This document shows, piece after piece, positions 21,891-33,727 of a stretch of 64,000 nt of DNA. The notes beneath the pieces are model-generated. The model did no database searches and was not told the DNA's origin. It was given only the letters and a program-made list of their open reading frames with translations. How positions within the stretch are numbered: the stretch's first letter is position 1; each line of letters starts with the position of its first letter. Origin of the DNA: Neodiprion pinetum (taxonomy: Eukaryota > Arthropoda > Insecta > Hymenoptera > Diprionidae); the NCBI RefSeq assembly GCF_021155775.2, contig NC_060237.1:16638970-16702969 (forward strand), in the 5' to 3' direction. A program made the position numbers and the translations under genes.

Positions 21891-23089
21891 TGGGTGTAAC
21901 GTGGATTGAGGGAATCGGTCGTTTATTAACACACATCATTATTAAACGAATCAGATCATACGTTTATTATCGTTATACTAGGCTTGTTACAATAAGTATC
22001 GGTGTCATTCATTAAACCTACATATTTCTATGCACAAGAACCAAGTGGTATATTATAATGTTTTAAGAAACAATAAACAACAGTCAATATATAACGACAC
22101 CGCACACACTCCTGTCGCCAATACCAAACGTAAACGTATACACGCTGGAATCGTCTGTGCGAATGCCTTTGTCAGCAGCTGCCTCCTTCGAATCAATTGT
22201 AACCGTCCGCACGAATTTTTACTTTCACTTCGCTTTGTTTGCGCTGTATGGACGCGCCGACGTACCGCTCAACCGTCATTTTGTGCCTTTACCGGGAGTG
22301 GTACATACGAGCTGCAGGCTCTCTGGTCACGGTACGCAAGTAGCCCGTTTGAGGCGCGGTGATCGAAACACAAGCGGCTGCGTCTAGACATACTTAGCGT
22401 CGTGCGTCGGCGGTAGTGGCCGGTTACATACAGTGGTGATTTTGCAGAAAATTGCGAGTGTTTGTAGAAAAACTTGATCAATCGTTCTGTAAACCGGCGC
22501 GGGCGGGTTATTTACGGTGTATTTGTCATGCTGGCAGCACGCCGGCCGTTGCAAAGGCTTATTTTAGTTTAATGTGAAATGTTGCAAATCATATGGTAAT
22601 CGAAAGACAGCTGATAATGATATTGGAGAAATATATTATGTTATTGTACTTCTAATCAGATCTTTATAATTACGTTCAGTATTAATATCCGTACAAATTA
22701 ACCTTATATGAAGTTTTATATACTAATATTTTTACCTAAGTGTTGAAAGATGAATGTTTCACATTTCTTTGTAACGATTCGGAGAAAGTTTTATGTTGTT
22801 TTGTTAGATATATGCGTGACTTCATATATAATATTGTATTAAGCAATTTTGAGTCGAAATGTTATAGACCTTCGGTGTTTGCAGTAATTAGACTGATGTA
22901 GTACTGTTGTCATTAAGACTGATATGTGCAAAGATTATTGTGCAGCTGTATCGACATCGGGGAATGTGTAATTTTAATAAATATTTTGTATACCTGTTAC
23001 GCCAATCATGTATATCGTGCGCAATATTATAACCTACTTGTATACCATATCCCACCCCATTTCCAGATTCGCACCGGATACAATCCGAA
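21891..23089. other. Interior of TA-flanked element, no gene seen
   Basis: Only short open frames and AT-rich stretches; nothing resembling a transposase. 22090-22520 is more GC-rich than its surroundings. Confidence 0.5.
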
Positions 23090-23350
23090 TGCGGGGCGGT
23101 AACGTACTCGGTAGAACCGGGTAGGATACGACCACGTAGGTATACCGCCGTATCCCGTACACGATCCGACAAGAATCACTGGCACACGATCCGGATGCGT
23201 GACTTTCACGAACAGAATCCGACACAATCCCGCACGAAATAAATTCCTGACATATTCCGTATACGGTCCGACAGGAATCGCGGTACACGTTCCGGATGCG
23301 TGACTTTCACGAACAGAATCCGACACAATCCTGGGCGAAATAAATTCCTG
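23090..23350 (-). repeat. About 101-bp direct repeats at right end of TA-flanked element
   Basis: CCGGATGCGTGACTTTCACG occurs near 23191 and 23292, each followed by AACAGAATCCGACACAATCC and AAATAAATTCCTGACATATTCCG-type text. An older partial copy lies at about 23070-23160. Confidence 0.75.
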
Positions 23351-23959
23351 ACATATTCCGGAGACTTCCGAACAGAGACCGCCAGAAGCCGAAGGATAAA
23401 AAAAAAAACACCAGTACGACACGGGTTGTACACAAAAGGGGAATAGAATTCAGCCACAAACGTCGCACATAATCCGACAGCGAGATTTGTGTCGGATATT
23501 TTTTACAGAGATACGACATATCGGTGTTTATATGATCGTTGCACACGTGCCTTAGGTTCATTTCGCCTTGTTTGAATAAGGCCAGCAAGTTGGTGTTGTC
23601 GCACACGAGATGCTTTGAGATTCGAGCGTACGTCTGACAACGATAGAAACAGTCTACGTTATGATGTTTACCCAAACAAAAGTACATGCGCGTATGTTGT
23701 CCTGCTTCTTGCACGTTCGTCATCGAATATCATGATCAAGCTAGGTTGCGTCTCGTTCGATGCAATGACGTGCTCATGCTCGTTAAAGGGGAAGTACGCA
23801 ACATCGTCGACACTTTCGAGCACTTGATTCAAAAACTTGTATTTCGGTTGATTGAGAGATTTTGAGTGAACGTACAAGTTTTCAAACCTCAAACCGTTTG
23901 GATGCGTTGGTTTTACCACAGTTAAATGGTCCGCAGATTACCGCACGTACACTACTCGG

Positions 23960-25078
23960 TAACAGTTCACCATGGCGTTTTTTTCCGTCTTGTATATTGC
24001 TGCGTAAATTTGTCACAGTCCACCACGGGCAGCTTGATCAATTGTGTCTCGAACCTCATCTCGAACGTGACTGGCTGGATTTTCTATAAATGCATCATTT
24101 ATAAAAACTTTCCCTCGTACCTTAGTCAATAACGCCATCTGCCGTTTGTTCGAAGATGGGCGGTACGAACTAAATGCTGTAGAGATTGATAAATGCAAAA
24201 ACGTTGGTCTGACCAGCCTGCTGAAGGGCTTTGCTTCACCGCACCCTGGTCAGAGTTGGCTTATGGAAAATGTTGAATGTCTCGATGTTCAGGAAACGAA
24301 AAAATTAACTGATGCCGATGGCAACTTCGATGTATTCCCTTGAGCATGATATTGGGCTTCACTGAAGACTATCGTAGGATCATCGTTAACGCGAAACGAG
24401 CTGATTCTTACAAGATCAAAAACTAATTTAAACGTCATCGTTCAAAATCAAGACAAAGACTAAGAATCGTAATCGATCGAGTGAAATGGTTAGTACCGTA
24501 TGTGAAGATCTCGGATCAACGAAAAATCGCACTGTTGAATTTCATCGAGAGAAATACGCCTGTCTCCATGAGTTTCCGCAATTGGGAATTATGCGAATAT
24601 CCTTTGCTACAGGCAAACACGAAACACATTTGGAGAAACCGCGATTTGTCATGCTCGGTTTGCAAACGAATCGAAAACAGCCGGCAAAAACGCAAATCAT
24701 CTTGATTACTGCAGTAACATTACTGACGTCAAGCTGTTTTTGAATTCCGAGTGTTATTCATACGATAACCTGAACTTGAAAATGAGTCACGATCGCGTCG
24801 CATTGCTGCACGCGATGTACGCAAACTTTCAAGCCACCTATTACGGTAAAAGACCCGAGCCTTTGTTGACGAAGAGCGAATTTTTGCAGTACGAACCTTT
24901 AATATTCATCGACTGTTCGAAACAAAACAAGGCTCTGAAATCTGGACCAGTAGATATTCGTATCGAATTTGAGGCTAAAAATAACTTTCCTACTGCTACA
25001 TCTGCCTACTGCTTGATTTTACATGATCGTATAATTAAATATAAACCGCTGAGTGGTAGGGTGAGGAAATTGATATAA
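23960..25078 (+). pseudogene. Polinton-2 capsid-type (jelly-roll) protein, broken
   Basis: The pieces in order: LERDWLDFL (about 24065), (frame change) ASFIKTFPRTLVNNAICRLF, DGRYELNAVEIDKCKNVG, LLKGFASPHPGQSWL, LVPYVKISDQRKIALLNFI (about 24490), FRNWELCEYPLL, LNSECYSYDNLNL, MYANFQATYYGKRPEPLL, LIFIDCSKQNKAL and GPVDIRIEFEAKNN, ending at 25078. I recognise this as the conserved capsid family of arthropod Polintons, probably the major (double jelly-roll) protein; major versus minor is not settled by eye. Frameshifts or stops near 24090, 24343 and 24700 kill it. It is divergent from the ATPase gene, with a short shared start region near 23960. Confidence 0.7.
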
Positions 25079-25083
25079 AAACG

Positions 25084-25735
25084 TTGAAAGTTGCAATAGT
25101 CGATTCAGTATTTTTCTCTATGGAATTCATAGTCGACGTGCAAGGATTCAGGAGATCAGATCCCGGTTTTCCACCAAAAGAGTTGGCAGTCGTATCACTC
25201 GATGAAGATACCAAACCGTCAATTTTTCTTTTCGAACCTCCGTATGATTGGAATTCTTTACTCGCTCCATTTAAAAGCGAAAATTTATGGCTGTCACGGA
25301 ATTATCACGGACTATCCTGGGAAGGTGGTGATTTACCTTTTGAGCAGCTTGATTACACCATCGAATGCATGTCGTCGCGTGATGCTTCAGCAGTCTACAT
25401 AAAAGGATCGGAGAAGAAAATTTGGCTGCCGAAAATCTAGGTGAAAAAGTTGAAGTCGTTGATTTGATGGATTTGGGTTGTCTATCATTGCAAAAATTGA
25501 ACGAAATGTCAGATACTAATTCAAACTGTGCGCATCATGCTATATTGCGTCCAAACTGTGCAGCTCAAAACGTACGTATTGTTACTGCTAAATTTTTTGT
25601 TGAAATACGAAGGCCGATCGGTGTCTACTCGAACTGTTCTTCATTCTCATTGCCTAAAGCATGGTTACGATACCGTTGAGTTAGAAATATGTTCTTACAC
25701 ATACCATCATTATGAATTTCATGTAAAACTGTAAT
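25084..25735 (+). pseudogene. Polinton-associated small nuclease-like ORF
   Basis: It starts VAIVDSVFF..EFIVDVQGF, then FPPKELAVVSLDE, IFLFEPPYDW, WLSRNYHGLSWEGG and AVYIKGSEKKIWL (to 25440), then in another frame VEVVDLMDLGCLSLQKL, CAHH and NCAAQNVRIV. A D...F opening, a VYIKG-K block, an acidic D-L-GC block and a final HH...NC..N block recur together in a protein family I recall next to arthropod Polintons and some other elements. The arrangement of acidic residues and a late His resembles DEDDh exonucleases, but this is inference. It has one frameshift near 25430. It lies 6 bases after the capsid stop, probably a shared transcription unit. Confidence 0.5.
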
Positions 25736-26017
25736 CCTAAGTTTTTTTCAATGAATAAAAATATTTTACATCAATATCAACCATTAATTCAGTCCCTCTT
25801 TACTGCCAGTTAAGAGTTAATTTCAAGCACTTCCGGATTTCAACATCGCACCGAAGTCCATTTCCCACAGGCCAATCAACGTCAAATCAAAACTCGTCGG
25901 ACGATTCAGAGAATTGTTTGTCAGCCTAAATTCGTCCAAGGTCGAAGCGGATCTTTCTCACGGCTCCCGAACCTTCCAGAATTCAACGTCGCACCGAAAT
26001 CCTTTGCAACGTCTAAG
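25736..26017. other. Probable right edge of Polinton-2, not resolved
   Basis: After the last coding block come an AATAAA (about 25755) and unassigned DNA. I could not find an AGT...ACT terminus, so the end of Polinton-2 is not fixed. Confidence 0.35.
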
Positions 26018-26737
26018 GCTGCCGTCCCATGGTCCGGAATTTGTTCCGTCTCCACGAACCCGTAATCCAGTGACTTTTCAATCCCCAATCAGAGGCGTTC
26101 CGGACATTCCGTTCCGTGCGCACTACCAGTATTTGCGAACTGTCAAACAAATCTCTGTATCTGTGTGTGTGCGGTTGCGTAACAAAAGACAAAAATGAAT
26201 TCGTCAGGTCCTGTAAGTATAAAATTCTTCAGAATACGAAATTCATTTATTTAATTGTTTGTTGTAGTTGTTTAATGAAGTGGAAATAATTAAAACTTTC
26301 GTCACGTTTGACCTAATATCATCCAATTTCTAACCTATAATTCGAGAATATTCACATCATCACCTTTTATTTGCAGCCTGTGAAATATGGATACTGTGGC
26401 TGACTAATACAAGGTTGTCCAAACATCCTACAACACATATGCTTGTGTGAGTAATACGATTCCGTCTTTGTCAGCGTCGGGTGTCCCTGACACGGAATGC
26501 ACAGGCCCGGAAGTGCCGACACCCAATCACAGTAGCGCATTTCAAATTCAGCGCTAAAAGGACCGATCGCAATTTGCCGGCGATCGTTTCGTGCGTGTCA
26601 TTTCCGTATCATGAGACAGTACGAAAAATGCATCCCGTAAATCAGTGGAGCGGGAACGCCTCTGATTGGGGCTTGAAAAGTCACTGGATTCCGGGTTCGT
26701 GGAGACGGAACAAATTCCGGACCATGGGACGGCAGCT
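26018..26737. repeat. Inverted repeat, 85-bp arms, about 550-bp loop
   Basis: GCTGCCGTCCCATGGTCCGG...AATCAGAGGCGTTCC at 26018-26101 is mirrored at 26653-26737 with two or three differences. The arms are GC-richer than the loop. It could be the ends of a MITE, but no target duplication was seen. Confidence 0.7.
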
Positions 26738-29435
26738 TGAGGGTTCGCGGCTGCTCTTGGTATTGCAGTTTCTCGATCCCGCTCGATGAGCATGGTAGGA
26801 CAAAGCGCAACTTCCTAGTATGGGTAAGAACTACGGTAACAGATAGGTAATTTCGTGGATTTTCTTACCGACGAAAAGCGCAATTTATCTGACGGGGAGT
26901 CAAACCATGGTAATTTGCAGGATTTTCTTACCGACGATCAATAATTAGACGATGAAAACGATGGTAACGGTGCTAATGTAGAGCATATTTTATTCGACGA
27001 GGGTGGGGGTAACCTTCAAAGGCTTGCGCCTGAGAAAGGCTTTGCTGGTAAGGTAGGTGTTTCTATGCAAAATCTCCCTTGCTCCTCTACTTACAATTAT
27101 TTTTTTCATTGCATCGTGTAATGCCAACATCATTGTGAATCATGGTCCACGACTTTCAGTTACTGTAAGCCGCCGTGTGCTCACTGTAGTGCTCACTATA
27201 TTCTATCTGCCGTACCACTTATGATATTTTATTTGATATTGTGCATGAACTTGTAACGTAAATCGAGTTCCTTGAAGTACAACTGAGCGCAGATTAAGCC
27301 GCTAAATACTACCGTATCTTTCACTATTTCCTGGTTGACAATTTTGTATTGACCAATACCTGCTATATTTTCGTATCTCTTTGTAATATCGTATTTCTTT
27401 GTTAATTTAAGTCCTGTTTACTATCTTTGATTTTATCGTAATACAGTGTATTTAGTGTATTCTTTTATCTCGTACAAGCCTCTAAATCTCTCACGATCTC
27501 ACACAGTTTTCCAATCTCTCGTAAATTATATATAAGAATTTCTTTGCGAATCCCTCGAATTTTTAAGTATCCTATAATTATCATTTCGATTACCTATCGA
27601 TAGTTCCCGTAAGTCACTGCCAGCAATTTATCTTATCCAATATTCTCTCGTTTAAGCTACTGATTTTTCTGAATTGCTAAGTAACGTCAATCTTTCATGC
27701 AAATCACTATCATCTACCTCAAACTCTGTCTTATTCTGCTGTCACTACTCTTCTGAGCTATCATTAATCTCTATAACTATCGATTTCTAATAAGGTTTCT
27801 ACTCTTTTATTGCAAATTAACAAACTAATAACTACCGTAGCATTGTTTTTGAGAAATTGGGTAAAATCACATCGCCGCGTGACGTGTAGCTTTAATTATA
27901 TTTTTATATTATATCGCTTATACCGACTAACATCTAATTTTCTCTGCAACTTTCATATTTTGTTAAAAGCCATCGTTTTACGTTATTCTCCTGAAAATAT
28001 CACAAACTATTACCGTTCGATTTCTTAATTGTTATTGACTTGTAAAATAAAACCTGGTAAATTATTGTTAATTCTTTGACTGACTCGAAACTTGTAAATT
28101 CGATTGAAAATATTCGACTAATTGACCTGTTAATTTGTCGGACTTGAGTTTATTTGTTTATTCATAAATTATTTTTCCCGATCATCCCCAGATATGCTAA
28201 GCCCGTAATTTATCTAATTTGTTGTGTTTTTCGTCGTTTCTATTTGTTTCTTCGCTACACTATTCCTTAAAATAATATCACATGTTGTTTATGAAGAAAT
28301 TAAATTTGAAACTACATTTTTTCGCGCATCTTATTCCCATACTGATCATTCGCATATCAAAAATGAATCTTTATATAACGCTAAAACGTAAAAAAAAATT
28401 CTTTTTTCATCGCAATGCTGTAACTCACATCCCAAGGAAGATGGCACATTACCACTTAGCAGAAAGATGGCTTTTTGAGTGCTGAAGAACATATGAAATT
28501 TTCGCGATTGTCAAACATGGCGTTTTTGGGGGAATTAATGTCTCCCGAAATGAACGTTTTTCAGTTTTCCCCCCTCTATGTCATACAATTTTCACTGAAT
28601 CACAGTTCACTAGAAATAAGTTTAAAGCTCATGCAATTCAACATATTTTCACAAAAAAAAAACAAAAAAAAACAGTTGCATTTGGATGATTGGGAACAAA
28701 ATGGTGGCACTTTGAAGAAAACGTGGATTTTTTATTCTCCGAAAAAGATAATTTTCATGAAAATTTAAAAATGGTGAAACACAGGTGATACGTGTCTCAT
28801 GAAATCGCATGAAGATTGACATGATAAAGTTACAAATCGATCGAAGGTGGTCGCCATACAATTATCGGCGAATCCGTACGGACATGGTCATCGCTATTTC
28901 ACTCACACGCAAACGAGCTTTAAATATGCACTCTTAAACTTCCCGATAGTATCAGAATTAAGATGTGTAAAGTATTATTTATTAACAGTAAATTCCACAT
29001 TTTTTGTAATCCGTAACATTAAGTGCTTGGATGTAGCTTATTACTTTTCGTTATTTTTTTTTACGAGACAAGTATTGTAAAATATGTTCAAAATTCGTCT
29101 TTGCAGCATATACAACGATTACGAGTACCATTTTTGTTTCATCTTGCATAAATTTCAACGAGACGTTGTTTAGTCTATACCTACCTCCTTTATGAGGTAT
29201 GAAAATACAGTAAACACGGGTCACTTGTATCCCTCCCGAACTGGTAATCAAGTGGCAGTATTTATATTTGAAGCATCTGTGTATAAGCTTACTGCATTAA
29301 TTTTTCTAATATGAAGCTGGATACACCACCCTGAAATGTCAGAAAGCAAAAAAGAACGATAATACAAGTTCGATAATTGGAGCATGACTTCTTGCGTTCT
29401 GCTGAACCGCGCCTGGAAGGAGTTTGTGATAAATT
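26738..29435. other. No gene recognised
   Basis: AT-rich DNA with only short open frames. A roughly 76-bp imperfect direct repeat (GGATTTTCTTACCGACGA at about 26857 and 26930) is the only structure I can point to. Confidence 0.4.
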
Positions 29436-29711
29436 TTGAAAATAGAATCCTATAATACTCTGAAGGTAACTGCAGCTGTAGACCCAAAGAGATTAGAGGT
29501 CAAGTGGCCAGGAAGTGTTAGAACAAGAGTCGGCTATGCGGCGAACCCATTACTCGCCTTTCCCGATGCGAGCGTAACCCTTTGGAATATTGAACCTACG
29601 TGTACGAAGGTTTATATTTCTGGCATTATTGGACACAACGGCGCAGCGGTAAAGCAAAGCGTATTAAGTTTTTTACCAGTTCAACGTACTTCTGAGGGCG
29701 ATGAATACTAG
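29436..29711 (+). other. 91-codon open frame, unrecognised
   Basis: It begins MKIESYNTLK and contains VKWPGSVRTRVGYAANPLL and WNIEPTCTKVYISGI. Composition is more protein-like than the surrounding frames, but I recognise no family and see no splice partners. It may be chance or an exon remnant. Confidence 0.2.
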
Positions 29712-29788
29712 GAATTTTAATTTCACTCGCTCGCTCGTCTTTGTTTGATAATTTTTTCGGTTTTAATTTCCACGCGCTTGGCTCTTGT

Positions 29789-29789
29789 T

Positions 29790-29823
<34 letters not shown>
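29789..29823 (+). repeat. CT microsatellite
   Basis: Pyrimidine run dominated by TCTCTCTC. Confidence 0.85.
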
Positions 29824-29824
<1 letters not shown>

Positions 29825-30719
29825 CATCCTATTCCTTTTTATGCGTAGTAACTTGTCCGTTTTGTTCGGTTTCAGTCCGATTCTTTCACGTTACTGCCGC
29901 GCTTTACAGCATTTTTATGGGCGCACGCGCTTGATTACGACAAGAAACCGAGGGGTTAGGACGCCTCTCATGTCATTCTAACGAACGGGAAATCCAGATG
30001 CCGGCAACCCTCCAACCGCTGATGGACCAACACTGTGGCGAAACAAAGAAACGAAAAAATCTTGTTAGTCCCGCCTAATGAAAGGACGAGCAATTAACTT
30101 GTCTCAATTAATGGATCAACTTCTGTTATATGTGACCTACCTATTTCAATGCTGAAAACTAAGCAGTCTTATCGTTTTCTGGAATAAGAAACATAATTGA
30201 TAATCCAATAATACAAAACTAACAATAAGATGAACATAATATGCATCTGTACTAATCACACTTATGTGTTTCCTTAAATGCAAAATTAATATTTTACAAG
30301 TACGTGTGGAAATCATAGATACCTATGCTACAGTTAACGAAAAAAAGATATCCCCAAAATTGCAGCTCCATTTTGTAACGATATTATGCAAAGTGAAGAA
30401 AAAGTGATTTAACGTTACGTGCTTTGAGCAAATACTATACGTTTTAAAGCGCTTCATAAATATAACGTACGTAAACGCTTAAACTCAGGTGTCGCAATCA
30501 TCAATATCACCTTTCCGGAAGAATAAATGTAATAATTTCCTCTCACACTACAGGAAGACACGGAATAAGACACTTTAATAAACGAATTATAGGTGTATTC
30601 TGCCACTATTCGTTCAATCGTCATTGTGATTACATTTTACATACTCGTATTATGTTATACCTTTATTGTGTAAATTTAAGCTTTGCTGCAAACTAGATTT
30701 AATGGTTCCGAGTCACTTG
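29824..30719. other. No gene recognised
   Basis: AT-rich sequence without long frames or repeats, except that 30655-30740 resembles 32035-32130 (ATGGTTCCGAGTCACTTGTT against ATAATTTCGAGTCAGTTGTT). Confidence 0.4.
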
Positions 30720-30721
30720 TT

Positions 30722-31065
30722 TCATTTAGAGTCCAGCTAGTCTGCAAGCCTACTTTAATTTACAGCTCATCAAAAAAAAAATAAAAAATTTTTCCTTACT
30801 CTGATCTTTTTGTGAATTTTGGTGTTTCAGAACGTAAAATTTGTGAATAAAATCATGATTATATTGTATTGGCTCTAACTTTATTTTATTATTGTATCGT
30901 AAGGGGGCATGGTTTCTAATATAATCATGATTTTATTCGTAAATTCTACGTTCTCAAACACGAATATTCACGAAAAAAGTCAGAATAACGAAAAAAATTT
31001 TTTTATTTATTTTTGCTTTGCTGTGTATTAAAGTAAGATTGCAGACTAGCCGGACTCTAAATGAA
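30722..31065. mobile_element. Foldback MITE with degenerate extra copy
   Basis: The ends TTCATTTAGAGTCCAGCTAG and, complemented, TTCATTTAGAGTCCGGCTAG are inverted. Arms run about 30722-30885 and 30915-31065 (ACGTAAAATTTGTGAATAAAATC is mirrored). Bases 31083-31190 repeat 30894-31000 directly, a partial second copy. Confidence 0.75.
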
Positions 31066-31351
31066 ATGTGTTTATGTTAGTATTGTATTGTAAGGAGGGA
31101 TGGTTTCTAATATAATCATCATTTTATCCATGAATTCTACGTTCTCTAACACCAAAAATTCAAGGAAAAAATCAGGGCAAGAGAAAAAAAAATTTTTGCC
31201 TGTAGCTGCATAGTATTTTTTTGATAAACTTCAGATATTAAAAAAAAACATCGCGTGTTTCATCTAAATGTTGCTTTTTTGAGTCATGTATGAAAATTTC
31301 GATAAAATAAATAACTAGAGCCAATTTCAAAACACTACGTTTAATCCTAGG

Positions 31352-31922
31352 TAGGGATGTTGGAAGTGCCACAAAGTATCGATATATATTGTATCGATAT
31401 TTAAAAAAAATATCAATATCGAAAAAAATATATCAATATATCACTAATGTTTTTTTAAAAATATTTATTTCAAATTGTATAAAAACAACATCGTCAGGAA
31501 AACATTAGTTTTTATTGGATAAATTAAATAATTACATTAATCCAGTCAAACCTATATTTTTCCGATAGACATAAAAGCTAGAGAAAAATCTTAGTTTTAT
31601 ATGCTCCGCGCTAAGTTAGCTTCTGTTGTTAGGAACTGTAAGATTTACCGCAAATGGCACTCTCACCAATGAAACTGCGGACGCAGGAGGAAACAAATAT
31701 TCTGATGCTATTTCCGAAAGGGAAAAAATATTCTGTTCCTATATATCAGTCATAGAGTTAGTTTTCAATTGTAATGAAATACAGATTAGTCAGTGGCAAC
31801 AACGGAGCCGGTATTAGAAAAAATATTGTTTCTGATACGTTTTCGATACTTGATATTTTATATCGATATATAACAAAGTGAACAAAAAATATCGATACAT
31901 CGATATTCTTTCGTCAACCCTA
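31352..31922. mobile_element. Short hAT-like element, ATCGAT-rich
   Basis: Ends TAGGGATGTTGGAAG and, complemented, TAGGGTTGACGAAAG, with flanking octamers ATCCTAGG / CTTCCAGG (5 of 8 match). Subterminal regions are full of TATCGATA words, as in the larger hAT at 49530-54995. A 63-codon internal frame (31626-31817) is not recognisable. Confidence 0.6.
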
Positions 31923-33023
31923 CTTCCAGGGTTGTTGACATCAAATCTAGCCAAGACCACTCAAATATCTAGATCGACAAGACCGTTTTTAATCAGTGTA
32001 ATCAAAGAACTGTTATCATGAGCCAGGTCGTACTTTTGTTATATCTTTATTGCATAAATTTAACCTTTGGTGTAATTTAGTTATGATAATTTCGAGTCAG
32101 TTGTTCAACTCGGAGTCCTGATAAGCAGGAAGCTTACTATAATAATCGAATAACCGTTATCAAGAGGCGTATTTTAAGTAAGGTATGAAAGTGGATGTAT
32201 GATTCTTTTTACTTTAAATTTCGATTTAAATATAATCATTTGATATCCCCGAGTTCATTTAAATTGTACAATATATCTAGGCTTAAGATTTGTATCGTGT
32301 AAGATCACCCCAGTAAGTAACGTTGCAATTTGGTATTCAGTTTCACTGTCAAGAATAAGCAGGGCCGTGTGGCAGCTGTGTATGACGAAAATACCTTGAA
32401 GAGAAAAGTCGTGATTAAATAATAGTTTGAGAATAGAAATTTTACAAATGATCAGGACTGATCGGCGCATCACTCAAGCTACGCGAAACGTTGTACACAT
32501 ATGTGTTCCTTGTTATTTTTAGGCACGAGTGCAGAGTAGAGTGCCTATTAGATTTGTCGTAGCAAAAAACCCCGCTTCTTCCCTCAAAAAAACGTCTCTG
32601 CAGTTCGGAAACATATTTTGTGACACACGCAATTGTTCTGTAGCAAATGGATACGTTGAAAGCACGAAGCAAGAATTTTTTTAAAAATATTTACAATATA
32701 ATTATGATTATAATAAATTAACTTATTGATAAGTCAAATAAATAATAATTTGAAGAAAGAGAAAGTATAAAAAAAAAAATCAGGAGCCAAACGGAACCTT
32801 CGGCGTGCCACGCTTGCCAGCTACCACCTCGGGCACCGGGCCGCTTGGTCAACATTGAATACTTTTGGGTACATACGGTAAAACCGAAACTTTTGGAGCG
32901 TTTTTTTCTTAAATGGCTGGCCATCTAGCCCTATGGCTTGAGTATTGTAACACTATGGGGTAGTACTGCAACCACGCACCGTGCCACCCCAAACTTCATT
33001 TCCCAACCTTGGCGTTCTCCTTG
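31923..33023. other. No gene recognised
   Basis: Unassigned. 32790-32900 is locally GC-rich (AACCTTCGGCGTGCCACGC, CTCGGGCACCGGGCCGC) inside AT-rich DNA. Confidence 0.4.
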
Positions 33024-33312
33024 TAAAATCTGGAGAACCGATTTTTTCGAAAATTTGCAAACCCAGTATGGCTATATCGGGCCTGCTCTATTGAATGATG
33101 ATATTGACGACCTCCGGTGCAGTCCGGATATGCGTTTTTTAAACTGAAAGTCCATTTTTTTAAATACGACATGCACATTTTGATGACAGATTCGGATTCT
33201 ACGTCAAAAAATATGCATCTTTTGTTTGAAACATTTTTTCGTAATACGTCATTCTCGACGCCATACCATACTGGGTTTGCAAATTTTCGAAAAAATCAGT
33301 TCTCCAGATTTT
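33024..33312. mobile_element. 289-bp foldback MITE
   Basis: AAAATCTGGAGAACCGATTT...CCCAGTATGG at 33024-33071 is mirrored at 33266-33312 with one or two differences. No coding capacity. Confidence 0.8.
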
Positions 33313-33475
33313 AGAAGGGATGGACGGGTGGTCTGGGACTCCCGGTATACGCCGATCAAATGAATTACGGGAGGAAACTCAACAATTCAATAGGATTATA
33401 ATATGATTTTATTTAATACTTCCCGACTTTTGTTTGTACTGATTGCAACAAGTTTTTGTATTCATGGAAACATGT

Positions 33476-33723
33476 TGTTATAAAGGGTGAAATCACCCGT
33501 CTTACCCCCTTTTTAATGATCTAGTAGTCATCATAGATAAAAGAAGTTTGTAAACGTCTTATATCTTACCATTATTGTAAAAACAGTCCTGTCTTAGACT
33601 TTAAACCGAAAACACCAACTCTGCCATTAAAGCATTTTCTCAACATTTTATTTTCGCCTTTAATTGATTCTCTAAGTAAGTTCACGAACCCTATTTATTT
33701 TGTGACGTTCGCCAAACATTACA
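33476..33723 (-). repeat. Solo LTR of the gypsy family, diverged
   Basis: On the minus-element orientation it begins TGTTATAAAGGGTGAAATCACCCG and ends TTACA; trimmed words GGGTGAAATCACCCG, GATCTAGTAGTCATCATAG and ACAGTCCTGTCTTAGACTTT align with the LTRs at 41291 and 49038. Flanks ATGT / ATAT suggest an old 4-bp duplication. It lies in the opposite orientation to the other three copies listed. No internal region remains, as after LTR-LTR recombination. Confidence 0.75.
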
Positions 33724-33727
33724 ATAT

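Larger units (their letters stand above)
16545..23511. mobile_element. TA-flanked element in the ATPase, host of the P element
   Basis: Ends TCCCTGCTAAAAAAATCCGACA (trimmed: TCCCTGCTAAAAAAATCC) and, complemented, TCTCTGTAAAAAATATCCG form imperfect inverted repeats inside TA dinucleotides (16543-16544, 23512-23513). Joining the outside restores ...DMSY to SFKDLC of the ATPase, one base out of frame. Without the P element it is about 2.1 kb and holds GC-richer tandem repeats (21585-21890, 23090-23350) built on TCCGACA/TGTCGGA words and no transposase. A non-autonomous TA-targeting element is likely. Confidence 0.7.
16390..23965 (-). pseudogene. Polinton-2 packaging-type ATPase, split by a 7 kb insertion
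   Basis: The N-terminal part lies at 23965-23514: P-loop GPFNCGKTN (about 23925), FENLYVHSKSLNQPKYKFL, then IMIFDDE as Walker B (about 23730), GKHHNVDCFYRCQTYARI, and FKQGEMNLRHVCNDHINTDMS. The C-terminal part resumes at 16540 with HSFKDLC ... GGKYRFVVIDKDRA and stops at 16435, with remnants (FDNFINMTKE) to about 16390. This matches the FtsK/HerA (A32-like) genome-packaging ATPases of Polintons. At least one frameshift follows the P-loop. The TA-flanked element 16545-23511 separates the halves. Confidence 0.85.

Noticed and set aside
24013..24198. Minus-strand frame that could extend the ATPase N-terminus
   Set aside because: The plus strand there encodes the start of the capsid-type protein; the minus frame has no family motif.
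26018..26737. Considered as the right terminal repeat of Polinton-2
   Set aside because: It does not begin AGT, has no 6-bp duplication, and both arms are right of the last Polinton gene.
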